This document shows positions 32,385-41,039 of a DNA stretch of 64,000 nt, in pieces. Made by a program: the position numbers and the translations under genes. Under the pieces are notes generated by a model that searched no databases, was not told the DNA's origin, and saw nothing but the letters and a program-made list of their open reading frames with translations. The stretch spans positions 1 to 64,000 of the forward strand of contig NZ_JALMUV010000015.1 of assembly GCF_023155275.1 (NCBI RefSeq), read 5' to 3'. The stretch is from Streptomyces rhizoryzae (GTDB lineage: Bacteria > Actinomycetota > Actinomycetes > Streptomycetales > Streptomycetaceae). How positions within the stretch are numbered: position 1 is the first letter of the stretch; every line of letters starts with the position of its first letter.

Positions 32385-33071
32385 TCAGGCCAGGACCCGG
32401 CCCCGGCCGAGCGCCTCGATGCGGTCCAGCCTGCGGCGGGCCTCGTCGAGGTCGCGGCCCCAGGCGGTCACCCCGTACCCGTCGATCAGGAGGGCCGGTG
32501 GCGTGTCCTCGGCCGGTGTACCGGCGTGCTTGTCGAAGTAGGCCGCCACGTCCTCGGCGATCCGGTGCGCCTCCGGCCAGTTGGCGAAGACGGGGACCGT
32601 GACCGGGCCGGTGCGCGGACCGGTTTCCGGTGCGGGGTACGAGCTCTCGGGCGCGTCCCCCTGGCCGAGGAAGACCTCGGCCAGGGCGCCGGCGCTCCCG
32701 GCGGACGCGGCGGCCCCCGTCTTCCCGGCCAGGGCGGCCAGTGCCGCCGCCGGGGGCGCCTGGGTGTGGATGACCGCCCCGCATGTCGGCAACCGCCGGT
32801 AGAGCACCAGGTGAAGGGCGGTCTCGGCGGGCGGCCAGGCCACCTCGCCGAGCAGGGGAAGGCCCTCGCCGGGCTCGATGAGCACGGTGTCGTGGCGGGT
32901 CGGCGCCGCCCCGTCCAGGTCGCCGGCCGTGATGGCGACCGCGTCGCCGCACCGGACCGACAGGCTTCCCGCCCCACCCGGCAGCCAGCCGCCCTGGTGG
33001 AGGGCGCGACCGGCCGCAGCGAGCCGCCCCCGCTGCAATTCGGCGTCCTCACCGATGATGATGGGCTTCAC
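32385..33071 (-). CDS. Class II aldolase/MtnB-like protein lacking zinc ligands
   Basis: 228 residues from a GTG 8 nt after GGAGG. The whole length aligns by pattern with methylthioribulose-1-phosphate dehydratase MtnB: GRALHQGGWLPGGAGSLSVR, PPAETALHLVLYRRLPTCGAVIHT, and PALLIDGYGVTAWGRDLDEARRRLDRIEAL. The metal motif HxH is H102-T-Q104, and the family's GHG is G-Y199-G, so two of three zinc-binding histidines are replaced. It may be catalytically dead, or use another chemistry. Divergent from a TetR gene and presumably its target; no methionine-salvage genes nearby. Confidence 0.75.
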   Translation of the reverse strand: MKPIIIGEDAELQRGRLAAAGRALHQGGWLPGGAGSLSVRCGDAVAITAGDLDGAAPTRHDTVLIEPGEGLPLLGEVAWPPAETALHLVLYRRLPTCGAVIHTQAPPAAALAALAGKTGAAASAGSAGALAEVFLGQGDAPESSYPAPETGPRTGPVTVPVFANWPEAHRIAEDVAAYFDKHAGTPAEDTPPALLIDGYGVTAWGRDLDEARRRLDRIEALGRGRVLA

Positions 33072-33263
33072 GAGTGGTTCCTCCGGGACGTGTCTGGTGC
33101 GGGGGCGGGGTGGAGCGGGGCTGAGGGGCGCCGGGAAGCGCGGAAGGGGTTCGGGTGCCGCACCCCGCTCACGACGACGCGCCGCTCCCCACCACCTCCC
33201 GTTCCCCGCGAAGCGCTCGTCATGTGCTCCTCGCGTCCTCCCCGGGCGCTCCTCGCAGGCGAG

Positions 33264-33309
33264 TATACTGACCGGTATAGCTACTGACGTCACCCTACCG
33301 ACCGGTGTA
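33264..33309. promoter_or_regulatory. Two related sites upstream of TetR at 33320
   Basis: 33264-33279 is TATACTGACCGGTATA (arms TATAC/GTATA). GACCGGTATA at 33270 and GACCGGTGTA at 33300 are near-identical and 30 bp apart, on the same face of the helix. The first overlaps a TATACT -10-like box. Confidence 0.6.
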
Positions 33310-33319
33310 CCGTCACCGC

Positions 33320-33961
33320 ATGACTGGCGACGGTGGGACGGCGGGGCGGGGCGGGAAGCGACGGGATGCGCAGCGCCTGACCCCCGCGGCGGTCAGAGTC
33401 CTCGAAACGGCCTCAGAACTCTTCTACGCACGGGGAATTCGGGCGATCGGCGTGGAGGCCATCGCCGAGGAGGCCGGGGTCACCAAGAAGACGCTCTACG
33501 ACCGGTTCGGCTCCAAGGACGAGCTGATCGTGGCCTACCTGCGGGCGCGGGACGCCCTCTGGCGCGGCACCCTCGTCCGGTACGTCGAGGAGCAGGTCCG
33601 GACCCCGCAGGAGAAGCTGCTCGCCACGTTCGACGCCCTGCGTGACTGGCTGCGCGAGCGCAACCCGCGGGGGTGCGCCTTCGTCAACGCCCACGTCGAA
33701 CTGCCCGCCGACCACCCCGGCCAGCGCGTCGCCCGCGACCAGAAGACCTGGCTGCTCGGCTACTTGCGGGACCTCGCGGCCGAAGCCGGGGCCGCCGAGC
33801 CCGAGCAACTGGCCGGTCAGCTGCTCATCCTGCACGAGGGCGCCAGTATCTCCCACTCCCTCCAGGCGATCCCCCGCGCGGCGGAGCGGGCGCGGGAGAT
33901 GGCCGCGGTCCTGGTCGCGCAGTCCCTCGCTCCGGCCCGGGTGACCGCCGGCACCCGGTGA
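33320..33961 (+). CDS. TetR-family regulator
   Basis: 213 residues; HTH at about 42-64 (IGVEAIAEEAGVTKKTLYDRFGSKDELIVAYL). C-terminal part has GCAFVNAHVELPADHPGQRVARDQKTWLLGYLRDLA, a common TetR_C subgroup for stress or oxidoreductase genes. ATG has no ribosome site; an earlier in-frame ATG lies 15 nt upstream within the second operator. Divergent from the aldolase-like gene. Confidence 0.85.
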   Translation: MTGDGGTAGRGGKRRDAQRLTPAAVRVLETASELFYARGIRAIGVEAIAEEAGVTKKTLYDRFGSKDELIVAYLRARDALWRGTLVRYVEEQVRTPQEKLLATFDALRDWLRERNPRGCAFVNAHVELPADHPGQRVARDQKTWLLGYLRDLAAEAGAAEPEQLAGQLLILHEGASISHSLQAIPRAAERAREMAAVLVAQSLAPARVTAGTR

Positions 33962-33981
33962 GCGCCGGTCCGCCCGGCACA

Positions 33982-34012
33982 TTGCCTTCGCGCGGACGTC
34001 AACGTTTAGCGT
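33982..34012 (+). promoter_or_regulatory. MerR-type promoter (19-bp spacer)
   Basis: TTGCCT (33982-33987) and TAGCGT (34007-34012) are 19 bp apart, the overlong spacer on which MerR activators act. A GGACG...CGTCC dyad (33994-34014) overlaps it. The -10 box ends 7 nt before the MerR start codon. Confidence 0.6.
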
Positions 34013-34019
34013 CCTCGGT

Positions 34020-34412
34020 ATGCGCATCGGTGAGCTTGCGGAACGGGCCGGGGTCAGCACCCGGACCCTGCGGTACTACGAGTCCCGGGGGCTGCTGCCG
34101 GCCCGCCGGGCGGTCAACGGATACCGCGTCTACGGCGACGAGGACCTGCGCCTGGTCGCGCAGATCCGCACCTTGCAGGACTTCGGGTTCGGCCTGGACG
34201 AGACCCGGCCGTTCGTGGAATGCCTGCGGGCGGGGCATCCGCACGGCGACTCCTGCCCGGCGTCGCTCGACGGCTACCGCCGCAAGATCGCCGAACTCGA
34301 CGCGCTGATAGGCCAGTTGCAGTCCGTACGTGACCAGGTCACCGCGGAGCTGGTGCGGGCGGAGGCGGAACTGCCCGGCGGTCCGGCACCGCGGTGCGAG
34401 ATGAGGGGATGA
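34020..34412 (+). CDS. MerR-family regulator
   Basis: 130 residues, classic start MRIGELAERAGVSTRTLRYYESRGLLPARRAVNGYRVYGDEDLRLVAQIRTLQDFGFGLDETRPFVE with HTH and wing, then a dimerisation coiled coil (YRRKIAELDALIGQLQSVRDQVTAELVRAEAEL). Two cysteines (DSCPAS and PRCEMRG) could sense thiol redox or a metal. Its promoter is predicted to be leaderless and MerR-type. It overlaps or abuts the thioredoxin gene, so it likely activates its own operon under disulfide or electrophile stress. Confidence 0.88.
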   Translation: MRIGELAERAGVSTRTLRYYESRGLLPARRAVNGYRVYGDEDLRLVAQIRTLQDFGFGLDETRPFVECLRAGHPHGDSCPASLDGYRRKIAELDALIGQLQSVRDQVTAELVRAEAELPGGPAPRCEMRG

Positions 34413-34414
34413 CC

Positions 34415-34747
34415 ATGCAGAACGGGACAGCGGCGCTGCGGGAGATCACGGACGCCACCTTCGACGAGGAGGTGCTCAGGTCCGGTCTGCCGGTGCTGGT
34501 GGAGTTCACCGCCGACTGGTGCCCGCCCTGCCGCCAGATGGCGCCGGTGCTGGCATCCGTCGCGGAAGAGGAGCGCGACCGGCTCAAGGTCGTCCAGATC
34601 GATGTGGACACCAGTCCGCGGACCACGCTTGCCTACGCCGTGCGGTCGGCGCCCACCTTCATGGTGTTCCGCGACGGGGAGCCGGTGCGGTCCATGGTGG
34701 GCGCCCGGTCCAAGCGGCGGCTGCTCCAGGAACTCGCCGAGGTGTAG
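34415..34747 (+). CDS. trxA: Thioredoxin with WCPPC active site
   Basis: 110 residues. Thioredoxin fold with VLVEFTADWCPPCRQMAPVL (Cys36 and Cys39) and the cis-Pro loop SAPTFMVF. The redox pair reads C-P-P-C instead of the usual C-G-P-C, which tends to lower reducing power. Start at MQNG is preferred because GAGGGG lies 6 nt before it; the ATG 6 nt earlier overlaps the MerR stop codon. Cytoplasmic disulfide reductase co-expressed with the MerR regulator. Confidence 0.88.
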   Translation: MQNGTAALREITDATFDEEVLRSGLPVLVEFTADWCPPCRQMAPVLASVAEEERDRLKVVQIDVDTSPRTTLAYAVRSAPTFMVFRDGEPVRSMVGARSKRRLLQELAEV

Positions 34748-34758
34748 CCGCAGGGCGA

Positions 34759-34787
34759 ACGCCGGGGCCGTGAGCGCGCCCCGGCGT
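34759..34787 (+). terminator. Terminator of the merR-trx operon
   Basis: ACGCCGGGGC / GCCCCGGCGT, 10-bp perfect stem, 9-nt loop, 11 bp after the thioredoxin stop. Confidence 0.75.
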
Positions 34788-35016
34788 GCGGTTGTGCAGC
34801 CGGGCGCGGGCGCCGGAGCGCGCCCGCGCCGCGCCACACCGTGCTTCCACGGGCGTCGGCAAGTCCGGAAATATCCCTGAGCGGGCGGACCCGGGTGACT
34901 GATACTTACGGCGGTTCCGCGGAGCGGCCGACCGGCGTCACCGCGGGCGGTCCGGAACCAGGCACGTACCAGGAGGACCGCAAACCCCAGGAAAGACCAG
35001 GCAAAGGAGCACTGCC

Positions 35017-35397
35017 ATGCCCCGTATGCGTTCGTTCGCCGTCGCCACGGCCGCCTTGGCCCTCGTCTGCGGCGTCGCCCCCGCCGCGACCGCCACCCCC
35101 GCCGCGCCGGCCCACCGGGCGGCCTACAACTGCGCCGCCGGACACTTCTGCATCTACAGCGGCTGGAACGGCGGCGGAGAACGCTGCCAGTGGGCGCAGC
35201 GCAGCAAGGCCAACACCGCCGACGACTGTTCCTTCATCCGCCGCGGCCACAACGTCCGCTCCCTGTGGAACGGCACCGGTCACCGGGTGCAGTACTACAC
35301 CCAGACCAACTACCACAACCGCGTCGGGTCCACGCACGCCGGTGCGGGCGGCAACCTCCAGGGCAACTACCAGATCCGCTCCTTCCGGCCGCAGTGA
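35017..35397 (+). CDS. Secreted peptidase inhibitor family I36 protein
   Basis: 126 residues, AAAGGAG before ATG. Signal peptide to about residue 27 (ATATPAAPA). The mature domain YNCAAGHFCIYSGWNGGGERCQWAQRSKANTADDCSFIRRGHNVRSLWNGTGHRVQYYTQTNYHNRVGSTHAGAGGNL is a beta-gamma-crystallin-like I36 module, as in the Streptomyces metalloproteinase inhibitor SMPI. Four Cys form two disulfides. Expected to inhibit thermolysin-like proteases outside the cell, or to be a structural relative. Confidence 0.88.
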   Translation: MPRMRSFAVATAALALVCGVAPAATATPAAPAHRAAYNCAAGHFCIYSGWNGGGERCQWAQRSKANTADDCSFIRRGHNVRSLWNGTGHRVQYYTQTNYHNRVGSTHAGAGGNLQGNYQIRSFRPQ

Positions 35398-35476
35398 GCG
35401 ACGCCGGGGCGCCCCGGGCGGTGCGGCCGACCGCGAGGCGCGCCGTGCGGAGTGGGCACCCGGCAGCGGCGACTGG

Positions 35477-35512
35477 CGGTCCCGCCCGGTCACGAACGAC
35501 CGGGCGGGACCG
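35477..35512 (+). terminator. Strong terminator after the I36 gene
   Basis: CGGTCCCGCCCGGTC and its exact complement (15-bp stem) around ACGAAC, followed by TTCGGTAG. Confidence 0.8.
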
Positions 35513-35711
35513 TTCGGTAGGGGAACCGGGGGCCGATGCCCGGTCAGGCCCGGCGGCGGATCGGAACGGTCCGGCGCGGGCAGCGCGCCCGCCGCAGCCA
35601 TGGGAACCGCAGCCATGAGAAGTCGAGGGCGAGGAAAGCGGAGGGACTAAATTCAGAAAAGTGAAGGAGAAGGAAGCCCCACCATGGCCTCGCCGTCGCC
35701 CACCATAACAG

Positions 35712-37934
35712 TCAGGCAGGGATCAGGTCGCGCAGATTTCGGGGCGTGATGACCCGGGAATCCGGGTGCAGGCCGTCCGGGCGGGCCAGTCCGAGGTAGG
35801 TGACCGGACCCTCCGGAAGCGGCCCGCCCGCCCACAGCGTGACGGACTCCGCCCGGTCGGCCAGCAGATCGGCCACGTACCGGACCGTCAGGTACGCCCG
35901 GGGCACGATCCCGCGCAGGAGCGTGGCGACCGACATGCGGTTCCCCTCCACCTGGTTGGAGGTGGGCGCACCTTTCAGATACAGGTGCAGCCACTTCGCC
36001 CGCCACCGGCCGTCCGCACCCCGCTGGAAGACGAGCGGCAGCGCGACCCGGCCGGGCCCGCGCAGCTCCGACTTCATCCGCACGGTGCGCGGTTCGAAGG
36101 GCCGCCCGCGCTGTTCGGCGTCGCGCAGCATGAACCCGAAGAACGACTCCGCGACCTCCTCGAAGCCCTCGCCCGAGAAGATGTTGACCTGCGGAACGAT
36201 GAAGGTGCCCGGCACCGCGTCCAGGCGCAGGTTGATGAACTCCGAGGCGCCGTCCGGGGCCTCGGTGATGTCGCCGGAGTGCTCGCCGCCGACGCCGGTG
36301 AGGGCGGTGTAGGAAAGCCAGGAGTGGGTCGAGTAGTCGGCGTTGAGCATCAGCGCGGACAGGTCGTAGTCCGTGGTGCGCCCGGTCTCCTTCCAGTAGA
36401 CGAAGAACCGCAGCAGCGCGCCGTCGACGGGGGAGACCGAGCCGCGGGGCAGGACGCCCAGGCCGGAGGTGGTGGCCTTGCCGCTGAGGGGCAGCGCGAC
36501 ATCGAGGACGTCCGGATCGATCACCAGGCGGCCCGGGGCCGGCAGGCGGTTACGTATCTCGGCGTCCACGGCCGCGGCCAGCCGCTCGCGCTCCGCCGCG
36601 TACACCGGCGGGCGGGTGTCCGGGGCGGTCCAGGCACGCCCGCAGCGGTTGACGAACACCCGCCGCCCGCCGGCCTCCTCGGTGCGGTTGCCCAGGTGCT
36701 CCCGTACGGAGAGCAGCACCCGGCCGGAGACCCGGGGCGCGGCCTCTTCGGCGGCCGCCACGACGGCGTCCCGCTCGTCCCGGCCGGGGGCCGTCCGCAA
36801 CAGCCGGTCCACGGACCGGAACAGCTTGCCCGGCGCGGCCGCCAGCAGCTCCACCGCACCGGCCGTGTCGTGCCTGGCCAGCAGCGACTCGACCCGGCCG
36901 TCGAGGGACCGGACGCGCTGCTCGCCCCGGGCGACGGCGAACACCTCGGCGGCGTGCGGCCAGCGCGGGTACTCGTGCGGGTGCAGCCGCTCACCCAGGC
37001 GCTTCCACGGCTCGCGGTACGCGGACACGTCGGCGAGCTTGACCGGGGACGCGGCGACCACCGCGTCCAGCCCCGCGAGCAGGGCCCGGCGGACCGGCCG
37101 GGACAGCGCGGTGAAGCGGGTCGGTGCCTGGAGCGTCACGTCACCGTCCGACAGCGCACAGGCCAGGCGGAGCACATCGGTGACGGTGTCCAACAGCGGC
37201 TCGGCGCCCACGGCCAGCCTGGCCTGGTTGATCACCGCGCGGTTCTCCCGCACGGGGATGTCCGCGGGTTGGGGGCCGGCCGCACAGTGCCCGGCGAGGA
37301 ACCGCAGATCCGCCAGGTCGTCCTCGCCCAGCGGCGTACTGCTCCCGGCCAGCGCCAGATAGCCGGCGGCGACCTCGTCGGCCGGCGCGCCGCCCAGGTG
37401 CAGCACCGTGATCCGGTCGCCGGCCGCCGCGATCAGCTCGTCGTGCGCGGCGAGCATCTCGGCGTAACTGTGCCGGTAGGTGCCGTACGCCGGCAGGGCC
37501 AGCAAGTCGACGACGCCGGTGCCGAGTTGGGCGAGCGTACCGGCGCGCGTGGCGTCGTCCGCCAGCGCGTCCGCGATGCAGTCACGCCAGAAGTCGAGCG
37601 TCTCCGGCACGTTGGCGGGAAAGTCGATGAAGTAGGTGTTGTGCCGCACGTGGTCGCCCACCATCGTCCGGACGGTGTCCAGCGTGCGCGCCGCGACGCC
37701 GATCACCGCGGCCTCGGACAGCCCCGACAGGTGGGTGAGCAGTTCCCCGGAGAGTTTGAAGCCCACCGACATCAGCGCGGCGTCGAACTGCCGCGCCGCG
37801 ACCGCGCCGTCCCCCGCCGGCCCCGCGGGGCGCGGCAGGCGGTGGGTGTGCCGGATGACCAGTGACTGGAGACGGTGTCCCATCCGCACATGATCCCATT
37901 CCGCCGTCCGGCGCCGCATGCGGGTTTCGCTCAC
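35712..37934 (-). CDS. Large TerD-like domain protein (MXAN_6230/SCO0854-like)
   Basis: 740 residues from a GTG; alternative starts at in-frame ATGs 17-18 codons in (37882) are possible and ribosome sites are weak for all. N-terminal 430 residues are mostly helical, with HNTYFIDFPANVPETLDFWRDCI. Around 425 is VFVNRCGRAWTAP. The last 250 residues match the TerD-like fold: LRFFVYWKETGRTTDYDLSALMLNADYSTHSWLSYTAL, GGEHSGDITEAPDGASEFINLRLDAV and FIVPQVNIFSGEGFEEVAESFFGFMLRD. TerD-like proteins bind calcium and belong to tellurite/stress systems; none of the other ter genes is nearby. Assignment is by pattern. Confidence 0.65.
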   Translation of the reverse strand: MSETRMRRRTAEWDHVRMGHRLQSLVIRHTHRLPRPAGPAGDGAVAARQFDAALMSVGFKLSGELLTHLSGLSEAAVIGVAARTLDTVRTMVGDHVRHNTYFIDFPANVPETLDFWRDCIADALADDATRAGTLAQLGTGVVDLLALPAYGTYRHSYAEMLAAHDELIAAAGDRITVLHLGGAPADEVAAGYLALAGSSTPLGEDDLADLRFLAGHCAAGPQPADIPVRENRAVINQARLAVGAEPLLDTVTDVLRLACALSDGDVTLQAPTRFTALSRPVRRALLAGLDAVVAASPVKLADVSAYREPWKRLGERLHPHEYPRWPHAAEVFAVARGEQRVRSLDGRVESLLARHDTAGAVELLAAAPGKLFRSVDRLLRTAPGRDERDAVVAAAEEAAPRVSGRVLLSVREHLGNRTEEAGGRRVFVNRCGRAWTAPDTRPPVYAAERERLAAAVDAEIRNRLPAPGRLVIDPDVLDVALPLSGKATTSGLGVLPRGSVSPVDGALLRFFVYWKETGRTTDYDLSALMLNADYSTHSWLSYTALTGVGGEHSGDITEAPDGASEFINLRLDAVPGTFIVPQVNIFSGEGFEEVAESFFGFMLRDAEQRGRPFEPRTVRMKSELRGPGRVALPLVFQRGADGRWRAKWLHLYLKGAPTSNQVEGNRMSVATLLRGIVPRAYLTVRYVADLLADRAESVTLWAGGPLPEGPVTYLGLARPDGLHPDSRVITPRNLRDLIPA

Positions 37935-38037
37935 CGGCTCCGCGCGGGTACGGGGAACGGCACGGCTGCGGGGCCCGCGCCCGCAGTCTGCCGGGCCCGA
38001 AATCCCTTGCCCCGCCCACCTGTTGTGGCCGATCGCG

Positions 38038-38052
38038 CTACCGATGGGTAGG
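38038..38052 (+). promoter_or_regulatory. Promoter box with small dyad upstream of the second DLH gene
   Basis: CTACCGATGGGTAG contains arms CTACC/GGTAG and overlaps a TAGGGT hexamer (38047-38052), about 58 bp upstream of the start codon. Confidence 0.35.
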
Positions 38053-38110
38053 GTCTGGTCGGGGCGCTCAGCCCGCCGGCCCCGCAGCAGACGACCAGAC
38101 GGTGGTATCC

Positions 38111-39040
38111 ATGGCAGATCATGACCTGAGCGGTTTCGAGCGCGGCACCTTCACCCACGCCGGCGTCACCCGCCGGACCCTGCGCCGCGGCACCGGCCCG
38201 GCGGTGATCGTGCTGGCGGAGATCCCGGGCATCACCCCCAAAGTGCTGGAGTTCGCGGAGCGGGTGGCCGCGATCGGTTGCACCGCCGTCCTCCCGGTGC
38301 TCTTCGGTACGCCGGGCCGCGACATCGACCCGGCGGCCGCCGGCCGGCTCGCCACCGGGCGCTATGTCGCCGCATCCATGCGGAAGGTGTGCGTGAGCCG
38401 CGAGTTCACGGTGCTGGCCACCGGCAAGTCCTCGCCGGTGGTGACGTGGCTGCGGGCCCTGGCCGCCCACGAACACGAGCGCTGCGGCGGGCCCGGTGTG
38501 GGGGCCGTCGGCATGTGCCTGACCGGCGGCTTCGCCCTGGCCATGGCCGTCGACGACCGCCTGCTCGCCCCCGTGCTCTCCCAGCCCTCCCTGCCCCTGC
38601 CGCTCACCCGCAGCCGCGCCGCCCGGATCGACATATCGCCCGAGGAACTCGCCGTCGTCCGGGGCCGTTGCCAGCGGGAGGGCCTTCAGGTGATGGGCCT
38701 GCGCTTCCGCAGCGACAAGCTGGTGCCGGAAGCCCGGTTCGACTTCCTGCGGCGCGAGTTGGGCGACGCGTTCCTCGCCGTCGAACTGGACGATGCGGCC
38801 GCCAACCCCGACGCCGCGACGCCCCCGCACTCCGTCCTGACCGAGCACCTCATCGACGAGCCCGGCCAGCCGACCCGCGCGGCCCTCGACGGCGTACTCG
38901 ACCTCTTCCGCACACGCTTGCTCCCACCGGGGCCGGACCAGGACCGGGAGCCCGGCCAGGACCGGGAGACCGATCAGGAACGGGACGAAAGCGGGGACGA
39001 GGGCCAGGCGCAGGAGCAGGACACCACCACCGGCGCCTGA
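38111..39040 (+). CDS. Dienelactone hydrolase-like protein with acidic tail
   Basis: 309 residues. DLH fold: GPAVIVLAEIPGITPKVLEFAERVAAIGCTAVLPVLFG, nucleophile in VGMCLTGGFALAMA (Cys), Asp in FRSDKLVP. The segment around SREFTVLATGKSSPVVTWLRALA is an insertion common to one DLH subgroup. Residues 272-309 are a hydrophilic tail rich in Asp, Gln, Arg and Glu with imperfect QDRE repeats, likely disordered. Cytoplasmic esterase of unknown substrate. Confidence 0.8.
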   Translation: MADHDLSGFERGTFTHAGVTRRTLRRGTGPAVIVLAEIPGITPKVLEFAERVAAIGCTAVLPVLFGTPGRDIDPAAAGRLATGRYVAASMRKVCVSREFTVLATGKSSPVVTWLRALAAHEHERCGGPGVGAVGMCLTGGFALAMAVDDRLLAPVLSQPSLPLPLTRSRAARIDISPEELAVVRGRCQREGLQVMGLRFRSDKLVPEARFDFLRRELGDAFLAVELDDAAANPDAATPPHSVLTEHLIDEPGQPTRAALDGVLDLFRTRLLPPGPDQDREPGQDRETDQERDESGDEGQAQEQDTTTGA

Positions 39041-39104
39041 GCCGGTCCCGTCCGGGCCGGTCCGCTGCCGGCCCCGCCGACCCCGCCGACCCCGGGCGGG
39101 CCCG

Positions 39105-39845
39105 TCAGGACAGCGCCGACCAGGCTTCGTCCAGGAGTTCCGCGACCTGTTGGGGGCTGTTGCGCAGGCCCCCGCTGATGCCCCGGATCTGCACCGTCAG
39201 GCCGTCGGCGGTCCGCTGGCAGTAGTCGACGGACACCGCATCGGGACGCGGCTGCTGCCCGGTGGGCGTGGGCTGGTTGGCCACCAGACAGGTCGCCCCG
39301 CCCACCCGGACGACCTCGCGCATCGGTCTGACCAAGCCGAGCGTCGTCACGTCCTCGTAGGGCGTGAACGGCTCCGGTGTCCGGGCGCGGACAGCGTTGA
39401 CCATGAAGAAGGTTTCGAGCCCCGGCTCGGCGAGGGTCCGCACGGCGGCCGGGGCGCCACCGTATGCCGTGGACAGCAGCTTGGTGGTCTGCTCCTCGGT
39501 CTTGGTGGTCCGCTGTATCGCCTGGCTCGCGTTGCCGCCGTTGCGTTGCGCCGCGTCCTTGAACGGCACGTACTTGCCGAGGGAGGCAGGCAGCGACAGG
39601 TCGCCGGCCGACCGGCCGAGCCCGGCGCCTCCCGACTCGCTGCCGCCGCCCGAGAAGCCCCACCACGCGGCCCCCACCAGTCCCGCACCGACCGCCAGCC
39701 CGGCCACGCCGATCGCCCAACGACCGGCCGGCAGGCCCGAGCGGGCGCCGGAGCCCGGGCGGCCGTCGGGGGAGTGGTGGGCGGCGGCCGGGGCCTCGTT
39801 CGCCGGACGGCCCGCTGCGTCGAACTCTTCTGTCGTCATGGCCAT
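39105..39845 (-). CDS. Membrane-anchored exported protein
   Basis: 246 residues, one membrane segment (about 44-66, WAIGVAGLAVGAGLVGAAWWGF) after a 43-residue cytoplasmic arm, then an extracytoplasmic domain of about 180 residues with two Cys (GGATCLVAN, VDYCQRT). The pattern ARTPEPFTPYEDVTTLGLVRPMREVVRVGGATCLVANQPTP suggests a lipoprotein LpqN- or DUF-type beta domain but no family is certain. Start uncertain between two ATGs 6 nt apart. Confidence 0.7.
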   Translation of the reverse strand: MAMTTEEFDAAGRPANEAPAAAHHSPDGRPGSGARSGLPAGRWAIGVAGLAVGAGLVGAAWWGFSGGGSESGGAGLGRSAGDLSLPASLGKYVPFKDAAQRNGGNASQAIQRTTKTEEQTTKLLSTAYGGAPAAVRTLAEPGLETFFMVNAVRARTPEPFTPYEDVTTLGLVRPMREVVRVGGATCLVANQPTPTGQQPRPDAVSVDYCQRTADGLTVQIRGISGGLRNSPQQVAELLDEAWSALS

Positions 39846-39985
39846 ATGGTGCCCGCACCGGTGTCCGTTCCGGTCGGCTTCCGGGAAACGCACGACCAGG
39901 CAACTGCCGTCCCCCGGCCCCCCGGGCCCGTCCTGGCGCTCACCGGAACGGAACCGCGTCCGCCCCCGCCGCGTAATCATGAGGC

Positions 39986-40909
39986 ATGGACCAGAAACCC
40001 GCAGCGTGGCGCACCGCCGTCCACCTCGCGGCCGTGGGCATCATCGGCTGCGCCGTCACCTCCGTTCAGTTCGAGGCCGTGCTGGTCGCGCTGCTCACCG
40101 GCCGATCGGCCGTCATCGCCGCTGTCTGCACCGCCGCGGTGGCCGTCACCATCAGCCTCCTCGCGGGGTTCGCCGGTCCGGCCAGGCCGTTCGTACCGCT
40201 CACCCGCCGGGCGCGCGGACGCTGGTACTGGGCAGCGGGCGTCTACGCCTTCGGCACGGCCGGCACGGTCGGGGCCCTCGTCCTCGGCTCCGGCCCCGAA
40301 GGGCTCAGCCACAGCTGGCTGCTGGCCCCTTGGGGAGGGGCGTGCTACGCCCTCGCCGCCGCCTTCTTCCTGCCCCACCGCCGTACGCGCCTGGCCACCA
40401 CCGGTGCCGCCGTCGCCCTCGCCGCCGCTCTCGGCTACGGCACCTGGGCCGCCGCCCAGCCCCCCACCCTCGATGCCTGGCTCACCGCGAACAGCGTGGA
40501 CCGCGCACTGCTGCGCGTCGGCGAACCGCCGGCCGGCTACACCCTGCGCGTCGGCGGCGCCGATGAGCACACCTTCGGCGCCCGCTACACACACCCCGGT
40601 TCCCCCGATCTCCGCCTGGTCGTGCAGCACCCCGGTCAGGACACCCGCCGTGCCGACGCGCGCGGCTGCCCCGTCCCGTTCGGCGATCCCGTCGCCTGCA
40701 CCGACGACGGCGACGGCCGCCAACTGATCACCTACGAGGGCGCGTACCCGACCCAGGAACTCCGCCTGCGCCGCGCCGGTCTGGTCCACATCGTGACCCT
40801 CGAAGGCCACCACGGCGACCTCCCCGCGGCCCGCCGCATCCTCGCGACCCTCCGCCCCGCGAAGGATTCCGAACTCACCCCGCTCGTCGCCTTGCCCATG
40901 CGCCCTTGA
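39986..40909 (+). CDS. Integral membrane protein, unknown function
   Basis: 307 residues. Four to five hydrophobic segments in the first 175 residues (AVHLAAVGIIGCAVTSVQFEAVLVALL, AVIAAVCTAAVAVTISLLAGFA, WYWAAGVYAFGTAGTVGALVLG, LATTGAAVALAAALGYGTWAAA), then a soluble C-terminal domain of about 130 residues with two Cys (RGCPVPFGDPVACTDDG), probably outside. Divergent from the anchored protein at 39845; they may work together. No ribosome site; likely leaderless. Confidence 0.75.
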   Translation: MDQKPAAWRTAVHLAAVGIIGCAVTSVQFEAVLVALLTGRSAVIAAVCTAAVAVTISLLAGFAGPARPFVPLTRRARGRWYWAAGVYAFGTAGTVGALVLGSGPEGLSHSWLLAPWGGACYALAAAFFLPHRRTRLATTGAAVALAAALGYGTWAAAQPPTLDAWLTANSVDRALLRVGEPPAGYTLRVGGADEHTFGARYTHPGSPDLRLVVQHPGQDTRRADARGCPVPFGDPVACTDDGDGRQLITYEGAYPTQELRLRRAGLVHIVTLEGHHGDLPAARRILATLRPAKDSELTPLVALPMRP

Positions 40910-41039
40910 CCCCTGCGCCCCGCCCCCCCTCCCCCCACTTCCCCGAACACCGCATAAACTCCACGGGATACCCGGGAACACCTCCAAACCCAGAAATACC
41001 CGCACCGCACCACCCACCACGAGCGAAAGGCCGCGGAAC

